64,000 nucleotides of DNA. Origin: JAKFFN01 sp036675025 (GTDB lineage: Bacteria; Sumerlaeota; Sumerlaeia; Sumerlaeales; Sumerlaeaceae). Below, in pieces: positions 42,445 to 51,533 of this stretch; within the stretch, counting starts at the first letter, position 1; every line of letters begins with the position of its first letter. The notes under the pieces were generated by a model. The model searched no databases. It saw nothing but the letters and a program-made list of their open reading frames with translations, and was not told the origin of the DNA. The stretch lies in contig JAKFFN010000054.1 in the NCBI GenBank assembly GCA_036675025.1, positions 1 to 64,000 of the forward strand, in the 5' to 3' direction. Position numbers and translations under genes: made by a program.

Positions 42445-44022
42445 ATGAAACTGGCAAAATGGCTGCACATTGTTCCTGTTGCTGCGCTGGCTGGCGCGGC
42501 ACTGTTAGCTCCCGTCAATGCCGGCGCCCAAGGCGCCGGTGCTACGGCTATACCTGATGCGCCGCGCGAACTCCGCGCGGCCTGGGTTTCCACCGTCTAT
42601 AACGGGAACTGGCCCAGCCGAAAAGGATTGCCGGTTCAGCAGCAACAGCAGGAACTGATCGCCATTATGGATCGGGCCAAGGAACTGAACCTGAACGCCA
42701 TTGTGTTCCAGGTGCGGCCAGGCGCTGACGCCATGTACGACAGCAAACTTGAGCCCTGGTCTGAGTTTCTGACAGGCGCGCAGGGGCAGGCCCCACAGCC
42801 GTATTATGATCCGCTGCAGTTTGCCGTGCAGGAAGCGCATCGGCGCGGCCTGCAGCTTCACGCGTGGTTCAATCCCTACCGCGCAGCCACGCGCCTCAGC
42901 GGCAGCTTTGCTTCGAACCATGTTTCCAACACAATGCCCCAGGCCACAAAGCGCCTGGATACGCTGATGTGGCTGGATCCGGGTAACAAACAGGCACAAG
43001 ACCATACGCTGTCTGTCATCATGGACGTGGTTCGCCGTTACGACGTCGATGGTGTACAGTTTGATGATTATTTCTACCCCTATGCCAGCTACGTTGAAAA
43101 GATGGGCGGTTTTCCGGATGATGATACCTGGAGCCAGTACCAGTCTGGCGGCGGCAAGCTGAGCCAGGGCGACTGGCGCCGCGAAAATGTCAACACGCTC
43201 ATGCGGCGGGTCTATGAATCTGTTAAGCAGACCAAGCCGCGGGTTTACTTTGGCATCGCACCGTTTGGCATCTGGCGCCCGGGCAACCCTGAAGGCATTG
43301 TTGGTATGGACCCCTATGAACAGCTCTACGCTGACAGCAAACGCTGGCTGAACGAGGGCTGGCTGGATTACATTTCGCCGCAGCTTTACTGGGACCTGAG
43401 CAAGGAAAAGCAAAGTTATCCCAAACTGCTGAACTGGTGGGTGGAGCAGAATACCCGCAAGCGGCACGTATGGCCGGGCATTAGTATTTCCGGAGTTGGT
43501 AACGGTTTTCCCACCGACGATATTATCAAGCGCATTGAAATCACCCGTAAGCAGCCGGGCGCCACTGGCATTATCTATTTCAGCATGAAGCCGCTGATGG
43601 AAAACCAGGCTGGAATTAATGACGCGCTGAAGAAGCAAGCTTATCAGACGCCCGCCCTTGTTCCGCCCAGCCCCTGGATGGACAACCAGGCGCCTGCGCC
43701 GCCCACGGCTACTGTGGGGCGCGACATTGCGACAGGCGGCATGTCGGTTCGGTGGACCGCTCCGCGTGAAGCTGATGCGTTCCTGGTTTGCGTGTATGCG
43801 CGGGTGAAGAACGCCTGGCGCTTTGATGTGGTGCCTGCCTCAGCGGGCGGGTATAACTTCCCGGCGAGCGGTGCAATTCCTGACGCTGTGGTTGTTTCTA
43901 CCGTGGACCGTACTGGAAATGAAAGCCAGAAGCAGCAGGTTGCACTCAGCGGCGGCGGGGCAAGTGGTGGCATCAACATTCCGGCCCCGGTTACTGCCCC
44001 TGCGTTGCCTTACAATATGTAA
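42445..44022 (+). CDS. Exported GHL10 (DUF187/YngK-type) glycoside hydrolase
   Basis: A 525-residue protein with a signal peptide (VPVAALAGAALLAPVNAGAQ). The TIM barrel starts with PRELRAAWVSTVYNGNWPS and has LNLNAIVFQVRPGADAMYDS, WFNPYRAATRLSGSF, DGVQFDDYFYPY and YISPQLYWDLSK, all typical of the GHL10 (family 10-like) group, which includes B. subtilis YngK. The last 100 residues form an Ig/Fn3-type domain. These proteins are thought to act on cell-wall or other glycans, but substrates are mostly unknown. An ATG five codons upstream (42430) is an alternative start. Confidence 0.88.
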   Translation: MKLAKWLHIVPVAALAGAALLAPVNAGAQGAGATAIPDAPRELRAAWVSTVYNGNWPSRKGLPVQQQQQELIAIMDRAKELNLNAIVFQVRPGADAMYDSKLEPWSEFLTGAQGQAPQPYYDPLQFAVQEAHRRGLQLHAWFNPYRAATRLSGSFASNHVSNTMPQATKRLDTLMWLDPGNKQAQDHTLSVIMDVVRRYDVDGVQFDDYFYPYASYVEKMGGFPDDDTWSQYQSGGGKLSQGDWRRENVNTLMRRVYESVKQTKPRVYFGIAPFGIWRPGNPEGIVGMDPYEQLYADSKRWLNEGWLDYISPQLYWDLSKEKQSYPKLLNWWVEQNTRKRHVWPGISISGVGNGFPTDDIIKRIEITRKQPGATGIIYFSMKPLMENQAGINDALKKQAYQTPALVPPSPWMDNQAPAPPTATVGRDIATGGMSVRWTAPREADAFLVCVYARVKNAWRFDVVPASAGGYNFPASGAIPDAVVVSTVDRTGNESQKQQVALSGGGASGGINIPAPVTAPALPYNM

Positions 44023-44128
44023 TCAGCTGGGCAGGTCGCGCCGAAGCATTTTAAACCAGGTGCGCGAATGGCCTGGCGCTGGCGCAGGTTCAAGGTAATC
44101 AAATTTAGCATACAGGTGCATTAGAACT

Positions 44129-45259
44129 ATGGCTCTCCATATCGATCCTCGCGACCAGAAACTGGCGCGTATGCTCGTTTCCTATTCCGTAAAAGCGAAA
44201 CCGGGTGACCTGGTGTTTATCCAGGTCTCAGGCGATGACGCGCTTTCACTGGCTGCGGCCTGCGTTGAGGAGACGGCGCGCGTCGGGGCGGCCCCGTACC
44301 TGCATGTTGTGGATGCGGAAATCCAGCGCCGTTTTTTGCGCACGGCTGACGAAAAAGTTTTCAAGCGCCTGGCGCAGCTGGAACTCAAACAGATGAAAGA
44401 TGCCGACTGTTTCATCGGGATTCGCGGCTCGCAAAACATCTTTGAGCTGAGTGACGTGCCCCGCCAACAGATGGAATCCTACACGAGAAACGTGGTGAAA
44501 CCGGTGCACCTGGAAGAGCGTGTAAAGCGGACTCGATGGGTGGTCCTTCGCTACCCGAACGAAAGCATGGCCCAGATGAGCGGGTCGAGTACGGAGAGTT
44601 TTAAGGATTTCTATTACGGCGTATGCCTGGTAGATTATCAGAAGATGGCGCGGGACGTGAAACCGCTGCAGAAGTTGATGGATAAAACGGACCGCGTACA
44701 CCTGAAGGGTCCGGGTACCGACCTGGAGTTTTCCATAAAAGGTATCCCATCTATCCCCTGCTGCGGCGAAATGAACGTGCCGGACGGCGAATGCTTTACT
44801 GCTCCAGTGAAGACCAGCGTAAATGGCACCGTTGCCTTTAATGCGCCCACTGTATGGCAGGGCAGTCCTTTTGATGGCGTACGGCTGCGGTTTGAGAAGG
44901 GCAAAGTGGTAGAGGCGACGGCGGCTGATGCCGCGCAGACCAGGAAACTCAACGAAGTGCTGGACCAGGACCCTGGCGCGCGCTACCTTGGCGAGTTTTC
45001 CATCGCGTTTAACCCGAAGGTTCTCCACCCGATGCGCGACATTCTGTTTGATGAAAAGATCGCTGGCAGCTTCCATATGGCCCTAGGCCAGGCATACGAT
45101 GAAGCCAGCAATGGCAACAAAAGCGCTGTTCACTGGGACATGGTCTGCATACAGCGTCCGGATTATGGCGGCGGAGAGATCTGGTTCGACGGTAAACTCA
45201 TCCGCAAAAACGGCAAGTTTCTGCCAAAAGAACTGGCCGCGCTAAATAGCCGCAAGTAA
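44129..45259 (+). CDS. M29 family aminopeptidase
   Basis: A 376-residue cytoplasmic metallo-aminopeptidase (AmpS/AmpT/PepS group). The metal-site signatures are present: GEMNVPDGECFTAP (residues 212-225) and the tail motif ALGQAYDEASNGNKSAVHWD near residue 318. The N-terminal domain starts LARMLVSYSVKAKPGDLVFI. It removes N-terminal residues from peptides, usually with two Co or Zn ions. Monocistronic; a hairpin lies just after the stop. Confidence 0.93.
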   Translation: MALHIDPRDQKLARMLVSYSVKAKPGDLVFIQVSGDDALSLAAACVEETARVGAAPYLHVVDAEIQRRFLRTADEKVFKRLAQLELKQMKDADCFIGIRGSQNIFELSDVPRQQMESYTRNVVKPVHLEERVKRTRWVVLRYPNESMAQMSGSSTESFKDFYYGVCLVDYQKMARDVKPLQKLMDKTDRVHLKGPGTDLEFSIKGIPSIPCCGEMNVPDGECFTAPVKTSVNGTVAFNAPTVWQGSPFDGVRLRFEKGKVVEATAADAAQTRKLNEVLDQDPGARYLGEFSIAFNPKVLHPMRDILFDEKIAGSFHMALGQAYDEASNGNKSAVHWDMVCIQRPDYGGGEIWFDGKLIRKNGKFLPKELAALNSRK

Positions 45260-45264
45260 GCCTT

Positions 45265-45288
45265 AGCGCCGGGCAAGACCCCGGCGCT
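45265..45288. terminator. Hairpin between convergent M29 and repeat-protein genes
   Basis: AGCGCCGGG (45265-45273) pairs with CCCGGCGCT (45280-45288) around CAAGAC; no T run. Confidence 0.55.
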
Positions 45289-45294
45289 CCCTAA

Positions 45295-45750
45295 TTACCG
45301 CTGCGAGTTTCTCGGCCTGCGGGTCCTGGAGTTGTCGTCTGTTGTCGTTGCCTCCCGGGTTCGGCCACTTCTGCGCCCACGTCTGGACAGATTTTCAGAC
45401 TCCGACGATGAACCCGATTGCACAGAAAGCGAACCGGCTGCGGTTCCGGCAGTAGAACTGCCAGCGCCTATGCCTGAGGCCGCACTCCCGGCTGAGGGTT
45501 TTGTCGGCCCCATGCTACCGGCTGACGGTTTGACCAGTGTCATGCTACCGGCCTGCGGCTTACCTGACGAAACGCTGCCAGCACTTGGTTTTCCTATGGT
45601 TAGGCTTCCAGCGCGCGCCGGTGATGTCAAGCTGCCAGTCCTAACTGATGACTCCGCAGGTTCATTCTCCTGATCCTGGCCGCTAGCCGGGGCCGAGCCA
45701 AAGATCATCACAGCACCGAGCAACGCTGCTATTGTAAAGTTCCCGTTCAT
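45295..45750 (-). CDS. Exported KPSAGS-repeat, Arg-rich-tail protein
   Basis: A 151-residue protein with a signal peptide (MNGNFTIAALLGAVMIFGSA) and GAGAGGTG before the ATG. Residues 38-95 are tandem, degenerate 10-11-residue repeats of the form (K)PSAGSxxxG: SLTIGKPSAGSVSSGKPQAG, then SMTLVKPSAGSMGPTKPSAG. The tail (120-151) is strongly basic, RRGRRSGRTREA then SRTRRPRNSQR. The repeat region is likely disordered; the Arg tail could bind nucleic acid or the acidic envelope. Not recognised; function unknown. Confidence 0.6.
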   Translation of the reverse strand: MNGNFTIAALLGAVMIFGSAPASGQDQENEPAESSVRTGSLTSPARAGSLTIGKPSAGSVSSGKPQAGSMTLVKPSAGSMGPTKPSAGSAASGIGAGSSTAGTAAGSLSVQSGSSSESENLSRRGRRSGRTREATTTDDNSRTRRPRNSQR

Positions 45751-45790
45751 TGAGCACCTCTCTCATTTATTGTAACAATTTCTGCGCCGT

Positions 45791-46876
45791 TTATCGACCT
45801 CGGGGCCTTCTGGGCCGCGCCTGTCTCTTGCGCTCCATTTCTATCCGCTTTTCCTCAGCCTGCGCAACTTCCGCCTTCAACTGCACATAGTGCTCCAGCC
45901 GGTCCGGATCAAGGCGGTCGTCATCAATAGCCAGTTTTACCGCGCAACCGGGTTCATTTTCATGGCGACAATCGGTGAAACGGCATTCCAGTGCCAGTTC
46001 GCGGATATCATCAAAGGCCTCTTCCAGACCCTCCCGGTGATCCATGAGCGTAACTTCGCGCATGCCGGGGGTATCTATTACCAGCGCGCCATTGGGCAGT
46101 CGGATCAGTTCCCGATGAGTTGTCGTGTGGCGTCCCCGTTCGTCATTGCGTATTTCATTGACGCGCATGCGCTCTTCACCGAGCCAGCGGTTGATAAGGG
46201 TAGACTTACCTACGCCACTGGATCCGAGGAGCGCTACCACAATTCCGGGTTTTAAATATCCATCCAGCTCAGCCAGCCCTTTCTGGGTAACCACGCTTGT
46301 AGAATGTACCGGCGTATTCGGATCCAGGGCCTCGGCTTCCTCTACCATGCCCTCTTCGTCTTCGCCCGCAAGGTCGGCTTTAGTCAGGATAATCACCGGC
46401 TGAGCGCCGCTTTCACCCGCCAATGCGAGATAGCGTTCCAGCCGGCGCGGGTTAAAGTCACGGTTCAGGCTGGTTACGACAAAAATGATATCCATATTGG
46501 CCGCCACCACCTGCGTCTTGTGGGCGGTGCCGGCCATCTTTCGCCAGAACGACGACCGCCGCGGCAGAATTTCCTGCACAAGCCACGCCGCACCCTGGGT
46601 CACGGGTCTACGCAGTGCCACCCAATCGCCTATGGCCGGCAGCCCGGCGCGCTCCTTCTTCTCCTGTAACCGCAAACGCCCGGCGGCCGAAAAGTCCATG
46701 GCGCCTTCGGCAGTCCATACAGTACCCAGACCCCCGTAGGATACAGCAATCAGACCCGGTTCCAGACCCTGCTCACGGAGCGGCGCAAACGCAGCTTCCC
46801 GCTCCGGAGTCCATCCCACAGCCGACAGATCAATGGGTTCTACGGAAGCCGTATTTTCCTGCAGAGAGTCACTCAT
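45791..46876 (-). CDS. rsgA: Ribosome small-subunit GTPase RsgA
   Basis: Circularly permuted GTPase that helps mature the 30S subunit. The ATG at 46876 gives 361 residues. An N-terminal OB fold leads to the permuted G domain: NRDFNPRRLERYL and LTKADLAGEDE (G4), then the P-loop GSSGVGKSTLINRWLGEERM (G1), TTTHRELIRLPNGALVIDTPG with G3. The C-terminal zinc knuckle is C-x6-C-x-H-x5-C (ECRFTDCRHENEPGC). MoxR lies 85 bases upstream on the same strand and could share transcription. Confidence 0.94.
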   Translation of the reverse strand: MSDSLQENTASVEPIDLSAVGWTPEREAAFAPLREQGLEPGLIAVSYGGLGTVWTAEGAMDFSAAGRLRLQEKKERAGLPAIGDWVALRRPVTQGAAWLVQEILPRRSSFWRKMAGTAHKTQVVAANMDIIFVVTSLNRDFNPRRLERYLALAGESGAQPVIILTKADLAGEDEEGMVEEAEALDPNTPVHSTSVVTQKGLAELDGYLKPGIVVALLGSSGVGKSTLINRWLGEERMRVNEIRNDERGRHTTTHRELIRLPNGALVIDTPGMREVTLMDHREGLEEAFDDIRELALECRFTDCRHENEPGCAVKLAIDDDRLDPDRLEHYVQLKAEVAQAEEKRIEMERKRQARPRRPRGR

Positions 46877-46961
46877 ACAGGCTTTCTCAGGACCCGCGCC
46901 TTTTCCCGCGATCCGGCTAACCGGGTCACGGGGACAAGATTTTGACCTGCAAACGCAGCTG

Positions 46962-47912
46962 TCACAGTGGAACCTCAACCTGCGTGAGGATGTGCTTCAG
47001 CACCCGCGTTTCCTGTTCATGCTGAAACCCGGCCGTATCATAGCCTTCACGCACAAGGATGCGGTGAGCCAGTACCGGCACTACCATTTCTTTTATATCA
47101 TCAGGCACACAGTAATCGCGGCCTTCAATCCAGGCGCGCGCCTGGGCTGCTCGCCGCAGCGAGAGGGCGCCCCGTGTACTTACGCCGAGCACGATTTGCG
47201 GTGATTCGCGCGTTTCACGTACAATCCGGCCAAGGTAATCGAGCAGGGAGTCGGCCATCTGTACCGTCTCCACATCGTTCTGCCAGCGGATCATATCTTC
47301 CGCCCCGATTACCGGTTCCAGCGATTCCGGACCGAACCCGCCACGCTGCACCCGCAGCACCGTCAACTCGTCCTGCAGCTCGGGATAGCCGATATGCAGG
47401 CGCATCATGAAGCGATCCATCTGGCTTTTCGGCAAAGGGAAGGTGCCGTGGAACTCTATCGGGTTCTGGGTTGCCAGCACCATGAATGGTCTTGGCAGGT
47501 CAAAAGTCTGTTTTTCTACGCTGACCTGGGCGCTGTTCATGGCTTCCAACAGCGCGCTTTGGGTTTTGGGGGTTGTGCGATTTATTTCATCCGCAACTAC
47601 GACATTGGCAAACAGAGGCCCCGGCTTAAACTCAAACTCGCGCCGCACCTGGTCATACAGCGTAACGCCTAAAATGTCGCTCGGCAGCATGTCGCTGGTG
47701 AACTGGATTCGGCTGAAGGAAAGGTTCAGACTTCGGGCAAGGCAATGGGCAAGAGTGGTTTTTCCTACGCCCGGCACATCCTCAAGGAGCAGGTGGCCCC
47801 GGCCCAGCACGCATATGAGCGAATTGCGTACAATATCCGATTTCCCCTTAATAACTTTCTCTATGTTCTCCTGCAACTTCGCGACTTCAGGACGCATCGA
47901 TGTAACTGTCAT
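46962..47912 (-). CDS. MoxR-family AAA+ ATPase
   Basis: An AAA+ chaperone-type ATPase. I prefer the ATG at 47912 with a GGGGAG just upstream (316 residues); an ATG at 47939 adds nine residues. Walker A is LLEDVPGVGKTTLAHCLARS, Walker B VVADEINRTTPKTQSALLEA, sensor LATQNPIEFHGTFPLPKSQM. MoxR proteins usually act with a VWA or DUF58 partner encoded next door. Here the neighbours are rsgA and a divergent secreted protein, so the partner is missing from this locus. Confidence 0.92.
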   Translation of the reverse strand: MTVTSMRPEVAKLQENIEKVIKGKSDIVRNSLICVLGRGHLLLEDVPGVGKTTLAHCLARSLNLSFSRIQFTSDMLPSDILGVTLYDQVRREFEFKPGPLFANVVVADEINRTTPKTQSALLEAMNSAQVSVEKQTFDLPRPFMVLATQNPIEFHGTFPLPKSQMDRFMMRLHIGYPELQDELTVLRVQRGGFGPESLEPVIGAEDMIRWQNDVETVQMADSLLDYLGRIVRETRESPQIVLGVSTRGALSLRRAAQARAWIEGRDYCVPDDIKEMVVPVLAHRILVREGYDTAGFQHEQETRVLKHILTQVEVPL

Positions 47913-48031
47913 AGGCTCCCCGCACTGCGGCTTTTCCATTTAGGACAACAACGTTTTGTGAATCATTTCAATACAATAGCTGTCGAACGGCAGAAGCAAT
48001 CTTAGACGACCAAATGAAACTTGAGGTTCAG

Positions 48032-48796
48032 ATGAAAAAGTCACTCCTGGTATTTGCTGCAGCAGCGGCACTCACCTGCAGTTCTGCACAGGGGCAGGGT
48101 TTCCTGTCTTCCATAAAAGACAAACTCACAGGCAACGATGATGCAGCGGCCCAGCAACAGGCTCAGCAGCAGCAGATGCAGGCGCAACAACAGGCACAGC
48201 CAACACCCGTGCCGGCAGAAGGCCAAGAAGGCCGCACCGTTAAGGGCGAGGGCGGCAAGAATGTGAAGATTATGCAGGGCACCCCGCCAGCGCAGGCCCA
48301 GAAAACCCCTACGAAAGAAGAAATTCGTAAGGGAGCTGAACGCCTGAAGGGCCAGATGGCACCGGAACGCATCCCCGGCAACCTGTTCGACCGCTATGAA
48401 GGCATCTGGAATGGTGACTTCTGGGTCTACAGCCCCCAGGGTCAGCTTGAAGAAAGCAAGTCCGTAAAGATCGAGTATAAGAAGAACGGCAAAAACCTGG
48501 TGATGGAAACCTTCTATGCTGATCGAATCAGCAAGCAGTGGGTTGTAGCCGAGACGGCCACTTACACCAATGAAGGCGACAAGGTATCTGTCTCCATCCG
48601 CCGCCCCAGCAATGATGTAGCCACCCAGACTGGACACTTCAATGACGGGCAGCTGTTCCTCGTAGCCAATATTAAAGATGGCGTAGAGCACTACCGCGAA
48701 CGTATTGACGGGCAGCGCCTGCTGGTAGATGGCTTCGGCGTCTATGGTGGCAGCGACAGCCATGTGTTCATCGGGCGCTTTGTTCGCCAGCGGTAA
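48032..48796 (+). CDS. Exported protein with Gln-rich linker, unknown function
   Basis: A 254-residue protein: the ATG at 48032 is preceded by GAGG at five bases, and an ATG six codons above (48014) lacks one. Residues 1-22 are a signal peptide (MKKSLLVFAAAAALTCSSAQ). Residues 37-60 are Gln/Ala-rich (QQQAQQQQMQAQQQAQ). From about residue 110 a beta-barrel-like domain starts RYEGIWNGDFWVYSPQGQL and ends YRERIDGQRLLVDGFGVYGG. This looks like a small lipocalin-type or DUF1579-type domain, but I do not recognise the family. Divergent from moxR by 119 bases. Confidence 0.7.
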   Translation: MKKSLLVFAAAAALTCSSAQGQGFLSSIKDKLTGNDDAAAQQQAQQQQMQAQQQAQPTPVPAEGQEGRTVKGEGGKNVKIMQGTPPAQAQKTPTKEEIRKGAERLKGQMAPERIPGNLFDRYEGIWNGDFWVYSPQGQLEESKSVKIEYKKNGKNLVMETFYADRISKQWVVAETATYTNEGDKVSVSIRRPSNDVATQTGHFNDGQLFLVANIKDGVEHYRERIDGQRLLVDGFGVYGGSDSHVFIGRFVRQR

Positions 48797-48808
48797 AAGT
48801 CCGCACCA

Positions 48809-49276
48809 TTGCGAAAGCTCATAAAACAGATTCTCGGCCGGGTAAGACGAAACAGCTCTTGCCCGGCCGTTTCTGTTGAACATGGGACGGCCGCCACGCG
48901 AGAGGATATCCGGCGAAAACAACTGGGCCGGCTTGGCGAAGACGCAGCCGAGGAAGCGCTTCTGCGCAATGGGTACCGGATCCTTGATCGCAACTACTCC
49001 TGCCGCAGCGGTGAGATAGATATCATTGCCGAACACGATGGTCACATCGCGTTTGTGGAAGTTAAGACCCGTTCCCCACGGTCTTGGAACACACCAGAAA
49101 GCGCTGTGACGACGGAGAAGCAGGCTCGCATCATTCGCGCTGCGGCATATTACCTGGGGGCGTTTAGAGATCCTTCTCCCACCCGCTATGATATAGTGAG
49201 CGTTTTTACGGATGACGAGGGCGCCGTTACAAAAGTCGAAGTAAAAGCTGGCGCGTTTAATGCCAGTAAAGGCTGA
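48809..49276 (+). CDS. yraN: YraN (UPF0102) nuclease-fold protein
   Basis: A 155-residue protein with the YraN core: LGRLGEDAAEEALLRNGYRI, then SGEIDIIAEHDGHIAFVEVK and KTRSPRSW. The D-(E/K)-x-K pattern puts it in the PD-(D/E)XK nuclease fold. The first 35 residues before LGRLGED are extra, so the true start may be downstream of the TTG at 48809, which has no clear ribosome site. YraN proteins often travel with rnhB and topA, which are absent here. It follows the secreted gene by 12 bases. Confidence 0.87.
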   Translation: MRKLIKQILGRVRRNSSCPAVSVEHGTAATREDIRRKQLGRLGEDAAEEALLRNGYRILDRNYSCRSGEIDIIAEHDGHIAFVEVKTRSPRSWNTPESAVTTEKQARIIRAAAYYLGAFRDPSPTRYDIVSVFTDDEGAVTKVEVKAGAFNASKG

Positions 49277-49299
49277 TTCTACTAGAACAAAGGGCCTTT

Positions 49300-49860
49300 A
49301 TGGATACCGAAAAAGATAAAATGCTCCGCGGCGAAATGTACATCGCCTTTGATCCTGAACTTGTACGCGAACGCGAGCATTGCCGGGCGCTTACGCGGGA
49401 ATATAACGCCACGACTGAGACTGAATACGAAAAGCGCACGGAGCTCATAAAGCAGTTGTTTGGCTCGGCGGGCGCCAATGCCTACGTAGAGCCCACCTTC
49501 CGCTGCGATTACGGCTACAATATCTATGTGGGCGACAATTTTTACGCGAACTTCGACTGCGTGATACTCGATGTATGCCCGGTGCGCATGGGCGACAACT
49601 GCTTCCTGGCACCCGGCGTTCATATTTACACGGCTACGCATCCATTAAATGCAGTGGAACGGGCTTCAGGTAAGGAATTCGCCAAGCCCGTCACCATTGG
49701 GAGCAACGTGTGGATTGGCGGCTGCGCCGTCATTATACCTGGAGTAGTAATAGGCGATAATGTGGTTATAGCGGCCGGAGCGGTCGTTACCAAGTCATTC
49801 CCGGACAATGTTCTTATCGGCGGAAACCCGGCCAGGATCATCAAAGAGATTCCCCTGTAG
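49300..49860 (+). CDS. Sugar O-acetyltransferase (maltose/galactoside type)
   Basis: A 186-residue hexapeptide acetyltransferase of the Maa/LacA/NodL group. It starts MLRGEMYIAFDPELVREREH after a short lead, has DYGYNIYVGDNFYANFDCVI, the catalytic histidine in YTATHPLNAVER, and a left-handed beta helix of I-G-x-x-x-x-I repeats (IGSNVWIGGCAVIIPGVVIG). Acetylates a sugar hydroxyl from acetyl-CoA, in the cytoplasm. It precedes two glycosyltransferase genes in the same direction (142 bases), so it might modify a glycan, though the family also detoxifies free sugars. Confidence 0.92.
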   Translation: MDTEKDKMLRGEMYIAFDPELVREREHCRALTREYNATTETEYEKRTELIKQLFGSAGANAYVEPTFRCDYGYNIYVGDNFYANFDCVILDVCPVRMGDNCFLAPGVHIYTATHPLNAVERASGKEFAKPVTIGSNVWIGGCAVIIPGVVIGDNVVIAAGAVVTKSFPDNVLIGGNPARIIKEIPL

Positions 49861-50002
49861 CCGGGTGCTGCCGCAAGTTTTCTGTTGAACCCTGCGCCGG
49901 CGCGGCTAATCCAAGGACCTGTTGATGCAGCCAAGCTTGTTACCTCAAGTTATGTTAAAGCCTACTTTTCGATAATGCGATTCCAAATAGGCAGGAGCCT
50001 GA

Positions 50003-51532
50003 TTGTTTAAGCTGTTCCAGTTTTTTATGAATCTACCCACGTACCTGTTACAGGGGTTACTACTTGTTTACCTTGTGGTGGCCGTGCCGGTACGGGCGCT
50101 ATACTGGCGGCTTCGGCTGATCGGAAAACCTGCATCGATGCGCGACCCGGCTAATCGTCATTTTGATGTCATGTGTTTCAGCCATGTGCCCTGGAGCCAT
50201 ATCTGGCAGCGCAATCACCACACCATGACCCGCCTGGCCCAAAACCGAAAAGTTGTCTACTTTCAAACGACGAGCATCGCTTACCTTCACTGGTTCGTAA
50301 GGCACTGGCCCCACGCCTACAAAGAGTTTTACAACAGCTTTCCTTCCGTTCAGCTCGTGTATCCCCTTATGTTTCCCGGGCAGACGAAGCTTCCGTTCAT
50401 CGGTTGGCTGAACCGTTGGCTGCTAACAACGGAAATGCGCTGGCTTGAGTACAAGGATGGTCTGCAGAACACCGTGCTTTGGTTTTATTACCCGGGGACG
50501 GTTAATGTACTGGATACGTTCAAGCCTGCTGCCGTTGTGTATGACATCCAGGATGAATACACAGCCTTTGACTGGTCGCCTGGTGATATTGCCCGGCGCG
50601 AGCAGCGCCTTATCGACCAGGCTGACGTCATTTTTGCCGGGACTCATGCGCTGTACGAGCGTAAGACCCAGGGCTTTAAAGGCAGCGCCTACTTCTACCC
50701 CTGCGCTGTGGAGTTCTCCCACTTCCATGCGGCCGCATCGCGATTCGATGATGCTTTCTTTCAGCAGCACCCGGAAATTTCTCCTGAAGCTGCCGAAACC
50801 ATTCGCCGGATTACAGCAGCGTTCCAGGAATCTGGAGAAACCTTTGGTACCGTCTCCGCTCCCGCGGCTGTTTCGGGTCCATCGTCCAAAGAGAAATACG
50901 CGGTCGCGCGGGTTTCGCCCCGTTATCTCGAGCGCGCCAGCGGCGGTAGCGTTTTGCGTGAACCGCAGGACCTGCGCGAATTCGGGCGTCCGCGCCTGAT
51001 TTATGTCGGGCTTATCGACAAGCGAATTGACCCTGACCTGCTGGCCCATCTCGGGCAGGCACATCCGGAATGGGAAATCATCATGGTAGGCCCGGTGGAC
51101 GAAAACTTATTTGACCAGCAGTCAGTAGAGCAGGCCGCGCCGAACGTCCATTTCCTGGGATCAGTGAAGTACCAACTTTTGCCTCCCTACCTTGCCAATT
51201 GCGATGTTTACCTGATGCCCTGGAAGGTGAACGACCTCACCCGGCACATTAATCCGACCAAGACACTGGAGTATATGGCCGCCGGGCGACCTGTAGTGAG
51301 CATCAGCCTGCCTGACCTGGAAAACCTCTTTGCCGACAGCGTCTGCCTGGCAACGACTCCGGAAGAATTTGTGCAGGAATGCGAAGCCGCGCTCAGCGGA
51401 GAGCGGTGGGATAAAGTGGCGCGCGGCCTCGACCGCGCGTGGTCATTCGCATGGTCAACAGTAGTGCACGAGATGGAAGAGCATGTTTCGGAAGCCATAA
51501 ATGCAAAAGCCCGCGGGAGCCGAAACCAATGA
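50003..51532 (+). CDS. Membrane-anchored glycosyltransferase (GT4-like)
   Basis: A 509-residue protein from a TTG at 50003 with AGGAG six bases upstream. An N-terminal hydrophobic helix (YLLQGLLLVYLVVAVPVRAL, residues 13-32) anchors it. A Rossmann-type region has PWSHIWQRNHHTMTRLAQNR and VVYDIQDEYTAFDWSPGDIA. The C-terminal half is glycosyltransferase group 1: GLIDKRIDPDLLAHLGQAHP, PYLANCDVYLMPWKVNDLTR, NPTKTLEYMAAGRPVVS. It resembles TuaH-type proteins of exopolysaccharide clusters. The next gene starts one base after its stop, so they form an operon. Confidence 0.86.
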   Translation: MFKLFQFFMNLPTYLLQGLLLVYLVVAVPVRALYWRLRLIGKPASMRDPANRHFDVMCFSHVPWSHIWQRNHHTMTRLAQNRKVVYFQTTSIAYLHWFVRHWPHAYKEFYNSFPSVQLVYPLMFPGQTKLPFIGWLNRWLLTTEMRWLEYKDGLQNTVLWFYYPGTVNVLDTFKPAAVVYDIQDEYTAFDWSPGDIARREQRLIDQADVIFAGTHALYERKTQGFKGSAYFYPCAVEFSHFHAAASRFDDAFFQQHPEISPEAAETIRRITAAFQESGETFGTVSAPAAVSGPSSKEKYAVARVSPRYLERASGGSVLREPQDLREFGRPRLIYVGLIDKRIDPDLLAHLGQAHPEWEIIMVGPVDENLFDQQSVEQAAPNVHFLGSVKYQLLPPYLANCDVYLMPWKVNDLTRHINPTKTLEYMAAGRPVVSISLPDLENLFADSVCLATTPEEFVQECEAALSGERWDKVARGLDRAWSFAWSTVVHEMEEHVSEAINAKARGSRNQ

Positions 51533-51533
51533 G

